This document shows, in pieces, positions 12,301 through 24,300 of a stretch of DNA of 64,000 nucleotides. The translations under genes and the position numbers were made by a program. Under the pieces are notes generated by a model, which saw only the letters and a program-made list of their open reading frames with translations, did no database searches and was not told the origin of the DNA. How positions within the stretch are numbered: position 1 is the stretch's first letter; the number at the start of each line of letters is the position of its first letter. This stretch comes from Usnea hakonensis (lineage: Eukaryota; Ascomycota; Lecanoromycetes; Lecanorales; Parmeliaceae), in assembly GCA_013423325.1 (NCBI GenBank), contig BLJB01000003.1, positions 62,001 to 126,000 on the forward strand. Direction: 5' to 3'.

Positions 12301-12864
12301 TAACATCACGCAGTGGTATAGTCTTTTTCTTGATGATGGAGTCAGCCGAAGTAGCGCCCCAACAGATCTTCCTCAGCACCAAAACACAGGATCACCTCCC
12401 GATCCTAATCCTGACGCCAAAGGTGAATATCAGGAAGTCAGAGTCGACCAGGTTGGTCGCTCCCAGACCTACTTCTCTAAATGGGTCTACGCCATCGACT
12501 GATGCTTCGACAGAAAACCTCGGCCAACATTCGTACAATCACTTTGACCCACATCCACAACAATTACGATCCGTCAACGGGCATTGGTAACACATATCAG
12601 GTGGTGATATGGATGGTCGCTGAACATGATCCGAGTGGTCAACTGATCCCGTTGGACCCACCTCCCTCGGTGACATTCACAGACAAGCAGGGTTCGGATG
12701 TCACAGGATGTTCTTACGGATACAGAGCAGATATTGGTGCTACGATCGCCTCGGTGCCAGTCACTTTAGCGTCTGGAACGCTTGATATCACGCACTCGGT
12801 TGTAGAAAAGATCAATGATGTTAGCGGTCCAAGTACCACTAATGGCATCAACGGAGCTCGTTGA
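9333..12864 (+). CDS. Glycoside hydrolase family 31, alpha-1,4-glucan lyase type
   Basis: Exons 9333-9592, 9647-12114, 12168-12451, 12514-12864; 1,120 residues, the size of known fungal and algal glucan lyases. These enzymes cut alpha-1,4-glucans by elimination from the non-reducing end, releasing 1,5-anhydro-D-fructose, rather than hydrolysing them. GH31 features: LDGLHIDVD, the nucleophile region GLEFVWQDMTTPA (Asp about 574), WTGDN (about 665), VDMGGF and LLPWYRNHY. The WQDMT-P form, in place of WxDMNE, is the glucan-lyase form of the motif. No signal peptide is visible, which fits a cytosolic enzyme acting on glycogen. The third intron uses a weak GTTGGT donor; without it the frame stops at 12502. 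An alpha-glucosidase is the alternative reading. Confidence 0.87.
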
Positions 12865-13803
12865 GTATCAGTATGTTCTCGCCATTTTGATCTCGGCTTG
12901 TTTTGCGCCGATTATGGGGCGGGAACGAGACTGAGGCAAAATAAAAAAATCCAAGACTCAAGTCATATTCAGTAGAATAAGTAGAGCGCAGGGACCAATG
13001 GGTGAATTATAGGGTTATCCTTACACAAGTGTGTCTTGCTTTCAAAAGACTGGGTGAAACAGTGACTCCAAGATTTACTATTGATCATAAGCAATTGTAC
13101 TCATGGAAGTTGCTACCAAGCATTGTGCGGCAATTCAAGCGCTAGAGTAAGCCGCTGTTGCCGGGAGTACCGTTTAACACCTAGCTAGTTGCGTCGCAAG
13201 GCTGCAAGGTTGAGGAGGAGTCGTCTTTGGATGAGTTTTCATCGGATTTTCCTCATCCCACAACGGTCGAACCAGGTACTGACCCACAGATGTTGTGCGT
13301 CCATAGTGCTCGTACCCAATGGTGGGAAAGAGGTATACTTGCTGTACTATGTGTTTGGAGCTGAAGTCAAAGACTAAAGTAACTCTGGTACTTTAAATTG
13401 TGTCTTCGGCTGTTCGTGTTTCTGATTGGTGCGCAGGCTGGGATACTTTTACTGGTGAGATATCTTAGTCCATATCAAGCAAGCCTCGGCTCTATCGGGG
13501 GGCCGAGCTGCAATTAATGCTCAATTTCCGATGCTTTTCAGCTGGCATTCTTCGTCTCTACATGAAGTTTATTGTCAAGCTATAATAGTAGGTATCGTCC
13601 GGTAATGCGTTGGAGCTTTGTGTACTAACTCTGAATAGGGACAGCCTCTAGACAGGCACATAAGGTAAGGTACCTTAAAGTATATGAGTACGGAACTACC
13701 CTGCTCAGAATCTTCCTATCTAAACATGCAGAAACAATAGAAACAATAAAAGTCTAAGTCGTCATTCCTCTCATCTCTATTCTCACCCCATCCCATTTTC
13801 CAC
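12865..13803. other. Spacer between glucan lyase and membrane protein gene
   Basis: Contains the poly(A) candidate, a perfect 12-bp palindrome TAAGGTACCTTA (13666-13677) and a pyrimidine-rich stretch just before the next ATG (about 13760-13800), a common feature of fungal promoters. No gene seen. Confidence 0.45.
12940..12945 (+). terminator. AATAAA poly(A) signal candidate
   Basis: AATAAA lies about 75 nt downstream of the glucan lyase stop codon in an A-rich stretch, a normal position for a fungal polyadenylation element. Confidence 0.35.
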
Positions 13804-16373
13804 ATGTCACAAACAGCTACATCTTTTGTCTATACAGGTCCATGGATCAATTGGTCTCATGGACTTGTCCTCGGCTCTACCATAACCCTTAATCAGCAGG
13901 ATGGCGCCTTACTCACCGCCTTTCTGGGCATCTTTGTCACTACGGCCGGTGCTGCGTGCTGGAAATTAATGAGCTTTGCGCTGCACCAACATCGCAGTCT
14001 GAGTGTTTCTCAGGACGGCATTCATCATCAACAGCAAGTCATCCTCCGCAACACTGGAAGTCCGGGTAAGGCATCTTTTGAGCTCGCTCATGTGGCTTGG
14101 TCATGGAGGGTACGTATTCTTGGGGTCAACTCGTCCTCTTCTGGAACGAGCGTCTCTTCACTCTCTAGACACGATCCCGCGCCCGCTGTAGCCACTTTCA
14201 ATGAGCATAGCTGACTCGGTAATAATCATCCAGAAGCATGCACTGAGACCCTTTATTCGAACTCTACCGCTAATAGCTCTGGCTTCTGTCAACTTTGCTT
14301 TGTTTGGTACGTCCATAGTTGGAGGAGTCTGTCTCGTTCGATATTTAAACTGCGATGCAGGATTTGTCTGGGAAGGAAGATGAATTTTCTTTCCTGGTCT
14401 GCCTCTACTTGTTTCATACAGTCACAACCTTCGAACAGCATTGCTGACTTTATATGCTACGCAGGTCTCGCCGGCATCTTTTCCTCAGAAGTCACGAGGG
14501 CAGCGGGAAATGAGACTTTAATAAGATCTCCTGATTGTGGACTCCTCAAATTTACGAACCCTGGCAGCCAGCAGGCTTTGTCTGCCTTTGAAGCAATCGA
14601 CACTCGTGACACGCTTGCCGCCACCACATACTCCAGGGCCTGCTATGGTAGCACGCAGAACATCTTGCAATGTGCGCAGTACCCTAAACAACAGCTACCC
14701 TGGAAAGTCAACCAAAATGCTACTTGTCCCTTTACAAATGGCATATGTACTTATGGCGGCTCGTCTGCCTACGAGATGGACACTGGCTATATCGATTCAC
14801 ACGAAGCGCTTGGAGTAAATGCACCGAAATCTGAGCGAGTCCAATATCGCAAAGTCTCAACGTGTGAGCTGCCCCTACATCCCCGTCTGCCCCTTTGCTT
14901 TGGCTATCTTCTGGATGAAATACTGATACAGAGAACATTAGGCTCCCCCATCCTTACCAAGGGATACACAACGGGACTGAATGACACTAATCCAACTGAT
15001 ACTGATTACGGTGACCTATTGCTCCAATATAATTATGGTTCCGTTGCTGGAGTCTCAAATTACACCTATCAATATGACGTCCACAATTCACTATTGAGCA
15101 ACGGCTACTCACTGACGTAAGCTTTCTGTCGTGGATTGATCCAGGATCTTGACTGATCCACGCTCATAGGTCTTTTATCTACTTCGCCGGGCTGGGTACT
15201 AATGCTTGGTATCCAGTTGATGCCCTCAACCGCATCGACGCCGACGTATCCCTCTTTTTACTTGCCTCAAACTCAATCCTCTACGATGCTCCCGTGACAG
15301 ATCCTTTCTATAATGCTAGCACCCCATTTACGTATCCTAACGGCACCAACTCGGGGTATTACCAACCAAGCGTACTAGTCAACGCTCTCGCATGCACTGA
15401 CCGTACGTGAATCTCCGAGCTGGACCTTCCTTCCTTGCAATGCAATCGCATGGCCGGACATCATTTCACACCCGAGACATGTCTTCAACTCTCCTCACTA
15501 CCTCAAATAAGCAGTGCTGACTCCGATATCTGCGTAGAATACCAATACTGCAACCCAACAAACAAGCAATGTACACCCTTGACGTCGTCCGCCCTCGCAG
15601 GCCAAGCCGTGGCCGAGAACAAGATAGGCCTCAACCAGGACCAAAATGTGACTGCACTACAACTTGTGCCAATCACTCCATCTCTCAATATCTATAGCAG
15701 CGTCTATTCACGCGGAGCTAACGCCTTGCGAGCTTCGGAGACTGTGAGCGATTTGATACAAATTCAACTTCCGAACACGCAATGGATAACAGAGGTCAAC
15801 ACATGGTTTGCCGTCTCCATGGCCAAGTTACAGCAAAAAGTAATTGGATACGCCACCGGGCCAGGTTCCATACCCAACGGAGCGGTTCTGAGCAGGCCCT
15901 CGTCAGCACAAGAGAAGATTTGCAAGAATCAGATCGTCAGAAGTTTCAATGGAACCATCTCATTCTCCGTGCTGGGCGTCGCGATCATCCTGATTGTCGG
16001 TAGCTTGCTGCTCTCCATCAGCCTCATCTTGCCTCTTGTTGTGGGAGCCCTCCGTCATGTGTTCAAATGGAAGAAACACAAGGGTCTGCAATGGAAAATC
16101 GACTCGAAACTGCAGATGCAAAGATTGGCTTACGAGGAAGCTGGGCAAGGCTACTGGAGTGGAGGAGCGAGTTCCGTGCCCGTGACGAGGCAGAATGATC
16201 TGTTGGGCATACCCGAAGGAGTGGACGCCCATCATCCCCGCTTGGGGCGCGCGTGGAGGCATTCTGATAATGGTAGAGCGGCGAACGCGACGATGGAAAG
16301 TGAGAGTCTGATGGGGGACAAGACAGCAAGGTATGAGGTTGAGCCAGTGGCGGAGCATCAGGGCTACCCATGA
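13804..16373 (+). CDS. Fungal membrane protein with large glycosylated ectodomain (unnamed family)
   Basis: Exons 13804-14109, 14234-14306, 14465-15116, 15170-15402, 15538-16373; 699 residues. Two helices near the N-terminus (about 32-55 and 112-132), a roughly 430-residue region with many N-x-S/T sites and conserved Cys (SPDCG, CPFTNGICTYGG, CTDQYQYCNP), then one long helix (about 563-592) and a basic cytosolic tail. I recognise this architecture (start FVYTGPWINWSHG) as a widespread Pezizomycotina family of unknown function, often found as multi-copy hypothetical proteins. The last acceptor (ends 15537) was picked because it joins ALACTDQ to YQYCNP; earlier AGs put the frame out. Plasma-membrane location is inferred. 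Confidence 0.75.
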
Positions 16374-17977
16374 GCAACTATGTTATGATCAGGGGTTATG
16401 GAAGAGCGTGCTGAATTTTAATGGTGGACGGTGTCTAGTGGATATACTCGTATATATAGTGGACAGTTATCTAGTCATTATCGAAAAACTGAGCGGAGGA
16501 CTGCGCGCGCGTGGAGTCGAGCCTGCATCGCTGATTCTCAAAGGATCGAAATCAGTACTTTCTAAACCACATAAGGTACACCCAACCCTCAAATCCCTAT
16601 GCCTCAAAAATCAATTCCCTATCCCCTGTTATTACTACAACAACACATCCCCACCTGCCTACCCTTATTTCCTCATCTCTCCACCCCTCCCTAAATCTAT
16701 CATGATCTAAGTACTCATACTAGTGTAGGATATATGATCCGGTACAGTCATGTCCATACCTCAGTTTTTTGCTACTGTTTTTTCCGGTGGTTTGTGGGTG
16801 GAGGTACATCTATAAGGTAGGTAAGGTATACTGTGAGGTTAGAGGGATTGTTTACTTGTGGGCTTGGGGTTGGGGGCCTAGTGGGTTGAAAAGGTCGAGC
16901 TAAGTAATTGTAATCATACTCCTATTCTTGGGTTTTCTTTCAGCCTCGTACTCGATTGCTGCGGCATCTTCTGCGAGGGTACAACAGTAAAGCTAGGTGG
17001 TCGATAAGCCTTGGTAGGGACAGTGCTTGGATACGAGTACTTAAACCGCCACTTTTATTTGGCATTGTCTGAATTGTCTAGATAATCCGTGATATCCAAG
17101 TAGCCGCCCAAAGACGCCGGCGAAATAGCCCCCCAAAGCAGCCCTACTTCTGGTTATATGTTATCTTATTCATCTTCATTGAGGGCTCAAGGAAGAGAGA
17201 CTGGCTAAAATTTCTGAGTCTTTATCGTTGTATGTAAACCTCTTTAGGGCTTGATTATAAGAGCTACTAACTTCAGGGGCTACTTTTGGATTGAACAAGA
17301 GTGGTATCTCATACCAAACCCTAAACATAATAAAAGTATATAACATGTTGTCAGCCTACTGATGACACTCGCACAGCCAGTAGTGAGAGCGATACGTCTA
17401 GAAAGCTCGTGCGCAAAATTAAAAATTTGAGAAAGTGGTAGCCTGATTACTATCCCACCAAGGCTGATCGTCCGCCATATACAGCGCATCTTGCAGCTTT
17501 TGGAACAGTCTAGGGTGAGAATCTGCCTTGTGGGGGGCTGTAAGGTTACGGACTTAGGCGTCGAGGGGCCGGGAGTGGACAGGGCGCAGCGAGGCTGAAT
17601 GTGTCTGGATTGCAAAAGTCACCGAAGATTGTTTGGATCTGCGAGTGATTGATTGACTGACTGATTGAACAGGAGATATGGGACAGTCAAAATGAAGGCT
17701 GTGATTGTGTACCCAACCCTTTTTCCTAGTGTTGATAGTTTTGTAAAAGAGGAGAAAGAGGCTCGCTCAGCCTCGTTTTTCCCTTTTTCTTCCTACCCCG
17801 CAGCCACGGAGCTGCAGGGACCTGCCAGCCTCAGCTACAGCCTCGCCTACTCATCCTCAAACGACGTTTTCTTTTCTTTTCAAGAGAAACTGCTCCATTC
17901 ATTACGCAGCTTTTCTTTTCCGACTCGATATAGAGCTCCTCTTATGTTACGAATAGGTTAAATTCTCGGTTTTTGTC
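16374..17977. other. Gene-poor spacer
   Basis: Pyrimidine-rich and low-complexity stretches and a TAAGGTAGGTAAGG motif (16813-16826). Small open frames at 17280-17615 (-) and 17665-17961 (+) show no recognisable content. The last 200 bases are T/C-rich and look like the promoter of the pseudogene that follows. Confidence 0.4.
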
Positions 17978-19692
17978 ATGAGCGACCCCTTTTCAGTAGC
18001 CGGCAGTGCTGTAGGTGTCATTTCTCTCGCCATCACAACTTGCCACGCCACCGACAGAATCGATAGAAGTCTGCGACTTCTTTAAGGATGCAATACAACA
18101 GCTTTACGAACTAGTCCAGGATGGGAGAGCCTCGCCAACTGACCCAGTCGAGGATGGCTCGACTTTACTTCACGTAATCTAAGCATTATGACCTAGATCA
18201 GGCTACGTGCTGACTCTTACGTGTAGCAATTGGGCAATTTGGTGGACATCTTGGACCAGATCGATACCAAGGTGTTTCAGAGCTCTTTAACCCTACTCAA
18301 GGGACTCATTGCCGCTGGAGTGCCGCTGAATGAAGCTGATAGTTAGGGAGCGTAAGTCAACCTAGAAGTGGGCTAGATGAAGAGGACAGCAAAGGGACGC
18401 TTCCTTTGGCATACGCCTATGCAAGTAAATGTTCAGAAGCGGTGCGGCTGATATCAGAGGCTGGCAGTGCGCTCCTCTTTCTTCGGTACGCGAAGAATTC
18501 AGGCGATTTCTGAGGGGATTTTTATGATCGTCTTTGGGGATTTAGCGAACAGGTGACTTATGACATAGGGTCTTACCTGTATGATGCGTTAATGGACCGG
18601 AGGCGCCGGTTGATATCTTTAGCTATCACAAAGCTATGTCAAAAAGATCTAGAAGAATCGGGAGTCCCCGATCCTCGAAGAGGAGGCCCTCAATATCTAC
18701 AAAGCCTTTGAACGTAGAAATTTTATCATCCCACCAGCATTGCGTGTTCCGTTCCATCAGACAACGGTATTCTATCATCAAAGAATTACCCCGGCAGTCA
18801 CCCCGGCAGTTGGCCAATCACTTAATAAATGTGGGCTCCTCGATCTAGATGACATCGACTCTTTTGGTTTCACCCCATTGATGATGATTTCGAATGCAAC
18901 ATGGTCCACTATCAAGCCTGCTCTACAACGCGCTTCGTGGCTTAGATCGAAAGAGGCCAAGCCCGAACGCAAGACTGAGTAGAACCTGTACTTGCCACGT
19001 GGTCCAAATATCACTGCGGCACATTATCTATGTTTCTGGATAGGCATAGCCGGGATGATGAAAGTGGATCTAAACATCCGATGGAGAATACGTGGCTCTC
19101 TGGAGTTTTGGAAGAACTAGTAGAAGATTATCTTTTGGGCAAATCATTATATTCGAAACTCTACGACAGCTGCATTTGTGCCTGCTCGAGCCACGGCTAT
19201 ACACCTGCAAAACCGCTCCTACACAGTACGTCGGTAGAATTTCGAAAATATGCGCCCTCTCAATGCAAATCAGACCTAATACTGCCCATTGATTCTCAAC
19301 TATGGATGATTGAATGGTTCAGTCCGTTGTTGGGAGATAGCCACGAGGTATGGCAATCATTGTCGCAAGATATCATTCGATATGAAACCTTTGAAAAGCT
19401 TGAGCTTACGCATACGTGCTATAGGACAGTCCCACGTCGAGGCCTTATCCATACTCGTCCTGATAGTGCGGAGCGTATAGAAATCCATGACGAAGAGCGT
19501 CTCTTGATTAGCAAATTAGAAACCCTTGTCGCTGAATTCACCGAAAAGAACACCGAACTTGGAGTCTCACTGCCGGATTTCCTGAAAGGGTACTAGAAGA
19601 CTAGGATGAAGGAAATTGAAAGTGAGGAGGAACCTTTTGATGACGAGGAGGTTGCCAAGATTGAGGAATTGGGCGTTGTTATACACTCTTGA
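17978..19692 (+). pseudogene. Decayed fungal STAND/ankyrin-type gene
   Basis: It begins MSDPFSVAGSAVGVISLAIT (17978), the start shared by many fungal STAND and ankyrin proteins, then reads EVCDFFKDAIQQLYELVQDG...DGSTLLH in another frame, so a large N-terminal part seems lost. Later pieces resemble ankyrin-type sequence (GVPLNEADS*GA, TLPLAYAYASKCSEAVRLI). The 3' part (about 19090-19692) keeps the CICACSSHG and FEKLELTHTC blocks usual for this family and ends KIEELGVV. In-frame stops at 18344-18346, 18511-18513 and 19594-19596 fall where Trp is expected; there is also a frameshift near 18670-18680 and another near 19080. A large multi-exon gene is conceivable, but several of the breaks are not at splice sites. 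Confidence 0.75.
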
Positions 19693-20107
19693 GTTAGGAA
19701 GTCGCATCGTGTCACTTAGTCCGGTATCTTATATACACGAATGGACGTTTTCTCAAATGTCCACATCGTCTGTGCATTCATAGTGGCAAGGGATTATGTC
19801 TGCGCGGTGTTCACGAGGCAAGAAAAGAAGTACCGCGAACATTGGAAGCTCTAGAATAGAGAGGGTTGTGGTCAACGGGAGGGAGAGGACTAATGATCCC
19901 CAAACCTTGTACCCAAGTATTTATCCCTTTTCATCTTCATATAGGGCAGTAATGCGCAGAAAGAAACTAGATTTTAATTGTATATGAGATCACAGTCCAA
20001 CAGTAGATGGACAGGTCTTCCCTTCTCCTCTGTGATCGATGCTGTCATGAACCACATCCGCTTCCCTTGTCACATCTTATATACTCTTCTACAACCCCAA
20101 CGGTTCC
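19693..20107. other. Spacer between pseudogene and FKBP gene (converging 3' ends)
   Basis: No coding signal. It must contain the 3' end of the FKBP transcript. Confidence 0.4.
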
Positions 20108-20566
20108 TCATAGCTCATCCTTCGCCACCCCATCAATCGCCACCAACTCCGTCTCAAAAACTACGCCACCAGATTAGCACAATTCCCCTAACCCCCTACA
20201 CCCACCATAAAACTCACCAAGCGTGCTCCCCGCCGGAATCGGCCCCATCGCCCTCTCCCCGTACCCAAACTCTGGCGGAATCGTCAACGTCCTCTTATCC
20301 CCAATACACATATCCAACAACCCCTCATCCCACCCCTTGATGACCTGGCCCTTGCCAACCGTAAAGTCCAGCGGCTGACCCCTGTTGTAGCTGGCGTCGA
20401 ACTCGGAACCGTCGGAGGCGAGGGTGCCGCGGTAGTGGACGGAGATTTTGTCCCCGCGTTGGGTTTTGCGCGTGCAGGTGTTTTGGAGGGTGTATTCGGT
20501 TGTGACTTCTGCGGTGAGGGCGAGGGGGAGGATGAGAGGGAGGAGGGGGAGGAATGTGAGGCGCAT
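20108..20566 (-). CDS. ER-resident FKBP-type peptidyl-prolyl isomerase (FKBP2/Fpr2-like)
   Basis: Two exons, 20566-20218 and 20160-20108; 133 residues. FKBPs catalyse cis-trans isomerisation of proline peptide bonds and bind FK506/rapamycin. A hydrophobic signal peptide (about 1-18) precedes a complete small FKBP domain: GDKISVHYRGTL, DGSEFDASYNRGQPLDF, GKGQVIKGWDEGL, PPEFGYGE, IPAGSTLVFETEL. Splicing the 57-nt intron after STL gives VFETELVAI and a terminal KDEL, an ER-retrieval signal. Without splicing the frame ends in GGCRGLGELC, which is not FKBP. Divergent from the NLR gene; the roughly 800-bp gap carries both promoters. Confidence 0.93.
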
Positions 20567-21376
20567 TTTTGGGGCTGGGTTTGGGGTGGAGGGAATGGTG
20601 GTGCTGATTTGGGTGGCGTGGACCGGTGAAGAGGGTTCAATTGACCGGTATTGTGTCGATCTCTATCTGGAGGACAGATTGAAGTTAGGGTTCGGTTCTT
20701 CCCGACCAATGATTGGCTGGTTTGTACTTTAGCCTGATATGGTTAGACCCGTTTTAACTCGAGCGATAGAGATTCAGAGATTCAGAGTGGTAAGAACTGC
20801 AGTGAATACGATCATGGAAAAATTAAGGTACCGTCCTTGGAAGCCTTAGGCGAAGCATCCACGCTTAGATAGACTCAGCCGAGTCGCTCGCTGCCTTGCG
20901 AGCTGCCCGGAACAATGAACCAATCGGTACATTCTACAATTGCCCTGCATGTGACGAGCCACTGCGAAGTCAACCTCGCTGTGAACCCGATGCAATTCTT
21001 TCCTACATGGGGATATGCACAGAACGTACAATGGCTGTGTAACTTGGTCTTGTCTGAGATGTGGTCAAAGATATCTGACTCCACAGTAATAGTTGCCCAG
21101 TATGACCCGTTAAGTCTTAGTGCGTGTAAAGTCCTTGGGGCCCTGGAGGCTGAACTTTGATGTATATATGCTTGAGCCTCTGTCAACTCGGATTTCCCTT
21201 TGATAATTTTACATGCGCGGTGTTTTGCATCTTCTTTCAACAAATTCCTATCCTTTCTTTCTTTAGGGTTTAGCACCTGACCCTCTCAAGTCGTTGTTCT
21301 ATCAATTTCTCACACTCACGAATAGCGGTCGACTGTAGAAGCTTGGTTCTTATCGCCAGAGTCCCACCAATGAATA
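20567..21376. promoter_or_regulatory. Divergent intergenic region, FKBP / NLR
   Basis: Holds both promoters. The part next to the NLR start is pyrimidine-rich (about 21236-21320). No gene or specific site recognised. Confidence 0.4.
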
Positions 21377-24300
21377 ATGGCAGATCCCCTTTCTGTCTCT
21401 GCCAGCATTGCTGGTCTGATAACAATTACGGATACCGTTTTCCGTCGAACGTTCAACTATGTCAAAGCTGTCAAAGGTGCTCCAGATGAGGCTTCTTCCT
21501 TAACGTCAGCATTGGGCACATTGTCCGGAATTTTGCACAATCTCCAACTTGTTGCTGCAGAATTTGAGGGAGAGTCGTTCGACACGACCATTCAAATCAA
21601 CCATGTATATTCTTGCGTTCAGACCGTGGAAAAGATTGAGAAGATCCTCGACAAGTACCACACATCGTCGGCCGGACCCGAGAAGATGGAGAAGATCAAG
21701 AGACTCAAGTGGCCGTTTTCCGTCTCTGAAGTCAAGGCTCTCTGCGTGGAAATTGAACAGCATAAAACGACACTTAGCCTTGCTTTGAATGTTGATGGAA
21801 TGACGGCTTTTCTCCAAACTTTATCAAGGCAGAAGGACCTTCAAAATGGCATCGACGACATCAAATCCGAATTTCAGCGGAAGCGTGAGGTAGAAACGCG
21901 CATTGCTGTCAGCACGGAACGTCGAAAGATCCTCGACTGGATCCAACCATATGATCCGCACCAAAACCACAACATGAGTCTGAACCTCAGGCATCCCGGG
22001 ACCGGGCTCTGGCTGATTGAGAGTGCCGAATTTAAATTATGGCTGAGCTGCTCTCGCGCGAGACTCTGGTATTACGGTATACCTGGTGCTGGTAAAACCG
22101 TCTTGGCGTCTTCCGCCATTCAGGAAGCTTTGGAACAAGCCTCTCCTAATATTGCCGTCGCTTTTTTCTATTGCGACTATAAGAACGTTGCAACGCAGGA
22201 TCCTCGGAACATCCTCGGTTCTCTTGCATGTCAGCTTGCTCTGCAAGATGAGCAAGGCTGTGTGAAGCTTCAGGCGTTCTATGCAAAGCACAATCCCCCC
22301 GATCGACCATCTACTGGCTTTCACCATGATGAGTTACGTGATCTGCTTGTAGAGATGGCATCAAACTTCAATGAAGTCATGATCATTGTCGACGCTCTGG
22401 ACGAGTGTGGTTCCCAGAACAAGAAAATTACAAGACTACTTTCCAGTTTAAACGGTAGCAATGAGATATGCAACATCAAGACTCTGTTCTTCAGTAGGGA
22501 TGAACAGGAGATCCGTGAAGTTTTGGAAGACTACAACCAGGTCTCCATCGCTGCGGAGAGCAGCGATCTCAGATTGTTTGTTGGGGCCGAAATTGAACTT
22601 AGGATTCGCAATAAAGATCTTCGCATCAAAGACAAATCTCTCAAGGAAGAAATAATGAAACGGCTGGTAGAAGGCGCCGAGGGTATGTAAGTAAAAATTC
22701 GTTCCATGTGATCTTCGCTTCGCTTTGATTTTCGACGACCTGATCAAAATTCACTACGAAATGCTATACCTCTGCCTAAGATAGACCGTCAATTGGATTG
22801 TTTAAGCTAATATCTATGTTAGGTTTCGCTGGGTTGCCTGCCAAATGGACCATCTATGTGAACTACCTAACGACGCCGCTCGCCGTAAAGCACTCAACAC
22901 ACTACCTCCTACATTGCACGCAACATATGAACGGATACTTCAGCGTGTCAATAGATGCAGTAAAGAGGTACAGCTGCTGGTTCAAAGGTCCCTGAGCTGG
23001 CTTTTATGCTCGAAGGAGCAGCTCACCTCCTTGGCTCTCTGCGAGGCCGTATCGATCGAGTTTGGAGACACAACCCTAGATCGATCAGCAGTCCCGGACG
23101 AGGAAGAGATTCTTCGCCGGTGCAGTAGCTTGGTACGAAGATCAGCATCGGGCAAGAGCCTAGAATTGGCCCATTTCACAGTCAAGGAATTCCTTACAAC
23201 AGGGATCGGTCCGCTGGACAAAGAACATGGTCTCTATTACATCTGTCCAGAAACCGGGGACATTGAAGCCGCAAAGGTGTGTCTCAGATATCTGAATTTC
23301 GAGGATTTTGGCAGCGGGAATCGCAACAGTATGGAATTCAGCTACGTACGGTGGGATGAATTTGCATTCCGCAAGTATGCTGTCAATTACTGGGCAGACC
23401 ATGCTCGCAAACATCTGGCAAACGCGGACATCATGTCTTTAACGCAGCAACTTATGCACCCATCAAAGCCGCTCAATTTTGTTTCTTGGACTCAAGACTT
23501 CCTTTGGGCCCAATACGCATACCTGAATGAAGGCGAAGAGAATCTCCAAAAGATATCTATCACTGACTTAAGGACAATGAGTCCCCTGCACTTTGCTGCT
23601 ATTCTAGGTCTGACTGAGCCTTGTGCATGGCTGATACAAAATGGATGCGCCATTGATCAAACAAGTGTTTGTGGTACGCCGCTCGAGTGTGCTTTCAGAG
23701 GATGCTCCGTATTTAACAAATTCGCTCCCGGATTTGGAGACTACGTGGAAAGGCAGTCGTCTCGCAGTGCTACCGTGAAATTGATCATTGATAATGGAGC
23801 GGACGTGCAAAAAAGATGCCTTTCTGGGTCGTCGTATCTTCAACTGGCTGTCGAGATGCCCAACGAAACTCTATGTATCGAATTGCTGCGCAAAGGGGCG
23901 ATGATCGACTCCGAACTAATTAGTGGTCCATCAGCTTCCAAGATCCTTGAGAGTCTTGGCGAGGACGAAATTCGGCCTGAGGATCGCATGACTCTGCTAG
24001 AAGTTGCATTGAGATCTGAGGAGCTCCCTAAAAACCTCTCTCTGGAGAAATTTGTCTACAGATCGGGAAATAGTAAAGCCGCCCACATCGATTACATCAG
24101 ATCTTTCCTGACTGCCGCCGAATATGGCCAACTCAGCGTAGTCGAGCAGCTTTTCCATGATCACAGGCTTCATGTGGATGCAACGGGTCATTCTGACCAA
24201 CGTTCAGCGCTGCATTTAGCTGCCTCAAATGATCATGTTAAGATCCTCGAATTTTTGCACGAGCACGGAGCTGATCTCACTCTTCTTGATTGTAAGGGGC

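Noticed and set aside
17280..17615. 111-codon minus-strand frame
   Set aside because: No family-like segment; composition looks random and the spacer is AT-biased.
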